Positions 52,070 through 58,000 of a stretch of 58,000 nt of DNA are shown here, one piece after another; position 1 is the first letter of the stretch; each line of letters opens with the position of its first letter. The stretch spans positions 97,384,612 through 97,442,611 of the forward strand of contig CM043945.1 in the NCBI GenBank assembly GCA_014529385.2, written 5' to 3'. The position numbers and the translations under genes were made by a program. The DNA is from Adiantum capillus-veneris. Its lineage: Eukaryota > Streptophyta > Polypodiopsida > Polypodiales > Pteridaceae. The notes under the pieces are model-generated. The model was not told the DNA's origin. It did not search any database and was given only the letters and a program-made list of their open reading frames with translations.

Positions 52070-52530
52070 GCCTTTGTGTGAAATAGAGATAACATCCTTA
52101 ATCTTTTGGAAAGATTCTTGTATGTCTCGGCTATGCTCATCTGCAACAACGAAGATCTTCTCGTGTACCTTATGTAGCAGGGGATTTTTTGATCTTTTCT
52201 CAATTACCTCGAAAGGTGTTTATATGTACAGTGTTATTGTAGGAATACTCCACTAAGGTTAAGTACTTCTCCCATTGGGATCTTAGACCTACTTCCGTTA
52301 CATAGGCTTTTAGTAGATCAAGAATTGTTATGTTAGCTATTTCACTTTGGCCATCTGTTTGCGGATGATAGGCTGAATAGAAGTTTAGCCTTGTCCCTAA
52401 ATTCTCAAAGAGACCCTTCCAAAAATTACTGGTCATTCTAGGATCTCTATCTGACACTATGGACATTACTGGTCATTCTAGGATCTCTATCTGACACTTT
52501 GGACATTGGCAAGCCATGGTACTTGAAGAT
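52070..52530 (-). pseudogene. E gypsy integrase catalytic core, second half
   Basis: IFKYHGLP at the A2 border, then SIVSDRDPRMTSNFWKGLFE (second catalytic D), LNFYSAYHPQTDGQSEIANI (catalytic E region), LVEYSYNNTVHINTFRGN. Frameshifts follow near 52200 and 52070. A 40-base direct duplication (TACTGGTCATTCTAGGATCT... at about 52421-52504) repeats the SDRDPRMTSN codons and breaks the frame. Confidence 0.82.
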
Positions 52531-52757
52531 TGTTGGAATTGGGTTGCAGAGAAACGCACACAGCTTGGAGAAGATGAAGGAAGCTCAAGGCAAACAATAG
52601 AGAGTGTCTTACTTAGTGTGCAATGGAAAGATAGATAGCCCTAGAGTGATGGGCGTATATACAATGCTCGGGGGGGAAAAACCTCCTAAAGAGGGAAAAA
52701 ATGCCTCGACGGTCCTAGTGTGTTCACACACATCACTACCACATGTATATGGTAACA
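52531..52757 (-). mobile_element. A2 (Ty1/copia) 3' LTR, 227 bp
   Basis: TGTTGGAATTGGG to TATGGTAACA, followed by the reversed polypurine tract AATCCCCCCTGGAG. The flanks (AAGAT left, TATAT right) do not form a clean 5-bp repeat. Confidence 0.92.
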
Positions 52758-52779
52758 AATCCCCCCTGGAGTGATGCGG

Positions 52780-53390
52780 TGAACGAGAGCTGGCACATGA
52801 GTAAAGGGAAGTGCCATGCCCTGAGGACATGATTAGTCCACAAAGGGGAGTAAGCCCAAAGCTTTTCGGAAAGCGTCAAGCTTCTCACGAGACAATGCCT
52901 TTGTGAAAAGATCTGCAAGATTGTCCTATGTTGGCACATAAGCCAAGCTGATCTCTCCTGCTGAGAGCCTCTCCCTGACATAGTGGTAATGCACCTCAAT
53001 GTGCTTTGTGCGAGCATGAAAAACTGGGTTCCTCGCAACTGCCAATGCGCTCTGGCTGTCAGTGTAGATAGCGTTGGCGGTGTCCTGTCCAACACCCAAA
53101 TCAGCCATAAGGTGTCTGAGCCATACACATTCAACCGTAGCTGCGAAGACTACCCTATACTCAGTCTCACAACTCGAAGTGGCCACAGTAGGTTGCTTCT
53201 TGCTCAACCATGATATACATGAACTGCCAAGCATGAAACAGAAACCACTTGTGGACACTTGTGTGTCAAAACAACCAGCCCAATTTGAGTCCGAAAAAGC
53301 ATGGAAGTCTGGCGGCAATGATCCCCCCTTGGGATAAAACAATCCAAGATGTAAAGTGCCACTAAGGTAGCGGAAAATCCTCTTGACAGC
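52780..53390 (-). pseudogene. A2 copia RNase H and pol C-terminus
   Basis: Frame 52926-53342 has FSDSNWAGCFDTQVSTSG, SSCETEYRVVFAATVECVWL, YTDSQSALAVARNPVFHART. It stops at TAG 52926-52928 (VPT-stop-DNL), where A1 has CAG. The tail DNLADLFTKALSREK is readable beyond it. Confidence 0.85.
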
Positions 53391-54540
53391 CTACCAATGC
53401 TTAGACCCTAGGCTATGCATAAATCTGCTGACCTGTGAGACTGCAAACTGAATATCCGGACTCATGTTGCATACATAAATGAGGCAGCCAACAACACTTT
53501 GATAAAGAGTGACATCAACAGGATTACCAGCATCATGTAGACTCAATTTCAAACCTGGTTCCATGGGAGTGGCAATAGGTTTGCAATCGTGAAGTCCAAA
53601 CTTACATAGCAATGTCTCTATGTAACTATTCTGACACAAGGCAATACGACCATCACACTGCTTAAAACTGTATGCCCAAGTAATGATGCAACAACCCCAA
53701 ATCTTTCATCTTGAAAATAGCATTCAAATCAGCCTTAAATTCAGCAATATGTCTCTCATTTGGTCCACTGATAAGCAAATCATCGACATAAAGAACCACA
53801 ATGAGAAGTACATCACCCTCATGCTTTACATACAAGTGCTTTCTGTTGGACTGTTATGAAAGCCTCGTTTGACCAAAGAGTGTCAGCTTTCTCATACCAA
53901 GCACGAGGAGATTTGTTCAACCCATACAAAGCCTTCTTACATCTGCACACTTTGTCCTCTTGTCCTTTTATGACAAAACCGCAAGGCTGCGTTACATAAA
54001 CTTCCTCAAATATGTCACTATTCAAGAAAGCAGTAACAATGTCTGATTGATATACACCCCAACCAAAATGAGCTGCCAATGCACATAGAAAACAAAAGTC
54101 TCTTCATAACCTATGCCTTTTTGCTGTGCATAACCCTTTGCAACAAGTCGAGCCTTATGGCGATCGATCTCACCATCCAGCTTGCGTTCAACTTGTAAAC
54201 CCACTTCATACCAATGGCCTTTTTGCCAGGAGGCAAATCACATAAATTCCATGTGTCATTTTCTACATATTCTGATTGCATGGCAGCCATCCAATTTTTT
54301 GAATTTTGTGCTTCATTAAAAGACAAAGGCTCCTCAAGATCATGTAAGCTAGACACAGCCAAAGCATAACAATCTGATGCATAAGATGCATGGCGAGACC
54401 TGAACGAGTACGACTAGACAAAGGTGCATCCAATTTACTGTCATGCAAAGTGTGCACCAACTATTTTGGCATACCTCTAGCCTGCTCATTTTCAGCCCTT
54501 TCCTCATCAAGTACATCATGTACATTTGCATCAGTAAAGG
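53391..54540 (-). pseudogene. A2 copia reverse transcriptase, multiply broken
   Basis: Pieces in order from the right: DAPLSSRTRSG linker, KKAIGMKWVYKL, HKARLVAKGYAQQKGIGYEE, a deletion removing the FAPTCRMTTVRF block near 54095, QSDIVTAFLNSDIFEEVYVT, ALYGLNKSPRAWYEK, a YVDD motif near 53785, and CKPIATPMEPGLKLSLHDAG ending SLGSKHW at TAG 53391-53393. That final TAG is shared with A1. At least four frameshifts. Confidence 0.85.
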
Positions 54541-54573
54541 GCTGATCTATAACATTTTCAAAAACCCCCATAG

Positions 54574-55622
54574 GCTGTACATTTGCCTCATTGGAACTTA
54601 CATTCGTATTTCCACCACTGAAAAGAGGCACAGAGTGTCATAAATGTCCTGTGAGCTTACATTACTGTCTCTAGCACATGACAGCAAGGGATGAACAAAA
54701 TCTTCCACAAACACTATATCTCGTGAAACCAAAATATGTTTTGTTTGCGGATGATACAACCTGTAACCTTTTATTTCAGCACTATAACCAACAAAAATAC
54801 TTTTGACAGCCTTACAATCCAATTTTCTGCGCTGTGTTTGTGGCACCAAAGCATATGCCAAATAGCCAAAAACACTCATGTGCTCAATAGAAGGCTTTCT
54901 ATCATGCCATGCTTCATATAGAGTAATAGACTGCAAAGCTTTTGTAGGACACCTATTTAGTACATAAGTGGCACACATGATGGCCTCAAGCCAAAAAGAA
55001 TGCGGCAAAGCTTGACTTTTGACCATACATCATGCCATTTCCGTAAGTGACCTGTTTTTCCTTTCAGAAACACTATTTTGCTCAGGTGTATGAGGCACTG
55101 TACATTGGTGTTTTATCTCATGACCAGCTAGAAATGCATTGAATTCATGAGACATATACTCCCCCCCCCTCGATCGGAACGGAGGGTGCCCATAGTACAT
55201 TTTGAGACATTTTCAGCCATAGCCAAAAATTGTTTGAAGCACATAAAAACTTCGGACTTCACTTTAAGCGGAAATACCCATGCATGCCTGGAGTAATCAT
55301 CAATGAAAGTCATGAAGTACAGGTAATTGCCCAAGGACGGAGTTTGCATGGGCCCACAAACATCACTATGCACAAGCTGCAACCTGCATGTGGCCCTAAC
55401 TGAACCATCCTTTGGAAACTTAGAACGCTGCATTTTACCCAGAATACAGCCTTCACAAACATGTTTGACAGGTGCTTCAAGAGGCGGCAAAGAAGCAACC
55501 ATATCAGATTTCTGAAACGCAGCAAACTGGCAAAATTCAGATGACCAAAACGTGCATGCCAAAGTTTTGCATCTGAAATAGCCCTTGAATCTGCAACAGC
55601 ATTTGCAAAATTTTGTCCACAC
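54574..55622 (-). pseudogene. A2 copia integrase, broken
   Basis: Frames 55128-55622 and 54598-55026 contain the same blocks as A1 (LQLVHSDVCGPMQTPSLGNY, TLRSDRGG, then RCPTKALQSITLYEAWHDRK, CKAVKSIFVGYSAEIKGYRL). A run of eight C (55162-55169) instead of seven breaks the frame at GGEYM. The shift between protease and integrase near 55511-55520 is identical to A1. The codon for the linker position at 54574-54576 is CAG, a stop in A1. Confidence 0.85.
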
Positions 55623-57061
55623 TTGTCATACAAGGTGAGCTTATACAGCCCACGGCACAAAAGCCCAGATGCAACAATTTCATCACCAAAACTAAGATCA
55701 TGAACTGTACATCTGTCATCCACAAATTTGACTACAAGTCCAAGTCTAGCAAGTGCGGATACAGACAAGAGATTCTTCTTGATCCCAGGTACATCAAGTG
55801 CATCAACAAGTGTGAAGGAACTGCCATTTGCAGCAGTAAGCACAATCTTTCCAACTCCCTGAACCGGATAAGAGGCATTGTTGGCACAAGTGGCTGAATT
55901 CCCATGAGGGACAGACTCGAGAGAGGTGAACAATTCATGATGTGAGGTAATGTGCTTTGTAACACCATTGTCGAAATACCACACATGTGAATCTACAACA
56001 ACTAACAAGCATGCATCATGGACAACGGGATTGTAAGTGCACTCTGCACTAAAAGCCCATTCTGCATCAACATCAGCATCACAGTCTCCTTTCACAGAAG
56101 ACTCAACAATGGCTGCATTTGTAGTGGAACCAACATTTGTAGTGGAACCAGCCGCTTTCTTCTTGGCCTCTTTGGCCTTCAACTTAGGACACGACTTGAT
56201 CAAGTGATCATTAGCTTTACAATAATGGCAACGCATTTTCTTTTTGCCCTTATCACCAGAATTTCTAGACGAATTGCTGCCAGCAGAAGCATTAGGAACA
56301 GAATTTTTTCCACTCGTAGCAGAACCATAAGAAGTGGCTGTATACCCTTTCTCTGAGAAGCAATAAAAGCCTGTTGAACTGCACACTGCCTAGTCCTGTT
56401 TTTTCGAGAAAGCGACTCTTGCAACAACAATGTGCATGATGCATCATACTTGACAACTTTAGGATTTCCTTGGGTCATAAGTCTCCAAGTACTAGCAAAA
56501 GTCTGGTAAGAATCTGGTAAGACATTAAGAACAATCTGCACAAGGGAACTGTCTGAATGACTTCACCTGAAGAAATAAGTTGGTCATTGATATCCTTGAC
56601 ACTAGCAAGGAAAGTGTCCATATCATCTTCCTCATGTATAATATTTGACTCCATCTCTTTACACAGCAAAGAAATTTTAGCCTCATTGCGACTTGCATAA
56701 AGACTAGCCAATATATCCCAAGAATGTTTTGCAAATTTTGCTGAACGAATGTGAGGAACAATGGTGCGCTTCACAGATAATGCAATCAATGCATGAGCTT
56801 GTGCATCCTTTACATCCCAACGAGATTATTTTGCCGTACAATTCTAATAGCAGCAATCCTTGCAGCAAGACCTGCAACATCCTCAACATCACCTGCATCC
56901 TCAGAACCATGACGTACATCAATGCCCTGCACAATATTCTAGACGCCCTTTGATAGAAGAACATGTTGCATCATGTAAGCCCACATAGGGTAATTGTCCC
57001 CATCCAATCTGTCCTCGGCAGCAAACATCTTGAACATATCTTTGTTGTTGTTGTCAGCCAT
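55515..57061 (-). pseudogene. A2 copia gag and protease, broken
   Basis: Start MADNNNKDMFKMFAAEDRLD at 57061. A stop (near 56939) and several small shifts follow before one long frame (55310-56386) covers the nucleocapsid and protease. The zinc knuckle CHYCKANDHLIKSC is intact here. The protease active site reads WYFDNGVTKHITSH, DNG in place of the DSG of A1. The frame again runs through the shared frameshift into nonsense. Confidence 0.85.
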
Positions 57062-57406
57062 GGTAAATGCTGCACCTGATGCGAAAATTGCCTGAAAAGA
57101 GGAGAAACGAAGCGGGAACAACACGTGCTATATACCACAAATTGTAGAAGACTGTAAGACACATGTTATGCAGAAAACGACAGTGAAAAAAACTCTGCAC
57201 AAAATGACAAAATAGCCTGCAGCACTGCTTGTACTGGAAACGGAGGCCCCGAAATGAGCTCGAATAAAAAATTTGAGCAGATTGGGCTCTACGAGCTCAC
57301 CCAAAATATTTGTTGACTTGCGAATGCCCAAAGCTCACAGAAATCAGAGAAAGTGAGCAGGTGTGTGTTGGAGCTGCTGGTGACTAAGCCCGGAGGACCC
57401 AACCAC

Positions 57407-57417
57407 CTCTGATACCA
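57407..57417 (-). other. A2 primer binding site (tRNA-iMet)
   Basis: Plus-strand CTCTGATACCA; one more base (G of GCTCTG) is changed to C. Two bases inside the right LTR. Confidence 0.88.
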
Positions 57418-57419
57418 AT

Positions 57420-57646
57420 TGTTCGAATTAGGGTTGCAAAGAAATGCACATAGCTTGGAGAAGATGAAGGAAGCTCAAGGCACACAATAGAGAGTGTGTT
57501 ACTTAGTGTGCAATGGAAAGATAGATAGCCCTAGAGTGATGGGCGTATATACAATGCTCGGGGAAAAAAACCTCCTAAAGAGGAAAAAAATGTCCCGAAG
57601 GTCCTAGTGTGTTCACACACATCACTACCACATGTATATGGTAACA
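57420..57646 (-). mobile_element. A2 5' LTR, 227 bp
   Basis: TGTTCGAATTAGGG to TATGGTAACA. More diverged from its partner LTR than the A1 pair, agreeing with the more broken coding region. Confidence 0.92.
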
Positions 57647-58000
57647 TATATTTGTGAAATGAAGAGAGTTGCCATTTGATGGGCTTTGATAGTCTTTTTG
57701 ACAGGTATAAAATGAGCTTGTTTACTAAACCTGTCCACTATCGTCTATATTCCCGTATTCCAATGGATAGACTTAAGCAATTCAAAGATAAAATCCATGG
57801 ATATGTTCTCCCAAGGTGAATTAGGGATTGGCAAAGGTTGAATCAATTTAGGTTGCTTCCCTCTATCAAAATTTTGTCTTTTGGCATACCACACATTTAG
57901 AAACATACTCTTGTATGTTTGCTTTCATGGTAGGCCAATAGAAATATGTTTCAATCCCTTTTAGTGTAGACTGAATCCCTCTATGCCCCGCATAAGGAGG
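57647..58000 (-). pseudogene. E gypsy integrase zinc finger and first catalytic half (runs off right edge)
   Basis: On the minus strand from the right edge: PPYAGHRGIQSTLKGIETYF, WPTMKANIQEYVSKCVVCQK (H-H-C-C zinc finger), one extra T causing a frameshift near 57873, then PIPNSPWENISMDFIFELLK (first catalytic D), a TAG after HWNTGI, and IVDRFSKQAHFIPVKKTIKA. It ends at the A2 border (TLFISQI) and continues at 52530 as FKYHGLP, so A2 split this integrase. Confidence 0.85.

Overview
This window is nuclear DNA of a land plant. The evidence is one intron-containing gene of a plant plastid-type family (SirB1/transglutaminase-like plus TPR), set in about 50 kb of nested plant retrotransposons with initiator tRNA-Met primer sites. 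The exact lineage cannot be fixed from sequence. A Penelope-like element in a plant would fit a fern, lycophyte or gymnosperm, but that is only a hint. No tRNA, rRNA or CRISPR was seen.

Layout. (1) 1-6.89 kb, minus: a Ty3/gypsy element (G1) with gag, zinc knuckles, protease and the start of reverse transcriptase at the left edge, ending in a tRNA-Asp-like primer site and an LTR stub. (2) 6.89-8.7 kb, plus: a Penelope-like reverse transcriptase relic followed by a hammerhead-ribozyme motif. (3) 8.87-15.6 kb, plus: a second, related gypsy-type element (G2) with gag, protease and a second retropepsin-like domain. It is split by a 1.6 kb solo LTR with a perfect 5-bp target duplication. (4) 15.6-20.7 kb: non-coding insert with a minisatellite, a minus-strand coding relic sharing a repeat motif with G2, and a plus-strand 3' end with polypurine tract and LTR. 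(5) 20.7-28.84 kb: a large inverted repeat (about 2.4 kb arms) made of two opposed copies of a decayed gypsy family with 154-bp LTRs; the right copy (D) extends to its primer site and 5' LTR. (6) 28.84-31.2 kb: a gypsy integrase relic, then featureless DNA. (7) 31.3-35.5 kb, plus: the one host gene, nine coding exons, about 447 residues. (8) 35.5-38.98 kb: intergenic DNA with small tandem duplications, a Z-DNA-prone palindrome and an unexplained 149-codon open frame. (9) 38.99-51.21 kb: the 3' LTR of a minus-strand gypsy element (E), split by a plus-strand Ty1/copia element (B), itself split by a minus-strand copia element (A1). (10) 51.21-58 kb: the integrase region of E, split by a second copy of the A family (A2).

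No element appears intact. A1 and A2 share the same frameshift and the same stop codon, so they probably descend from an already defective source mobilised by proteins made elsewhere. Insertion order from nesting: E, then B, then A1 on the left; E, then A2 on the right. The host gene is free of insertions in its exons.
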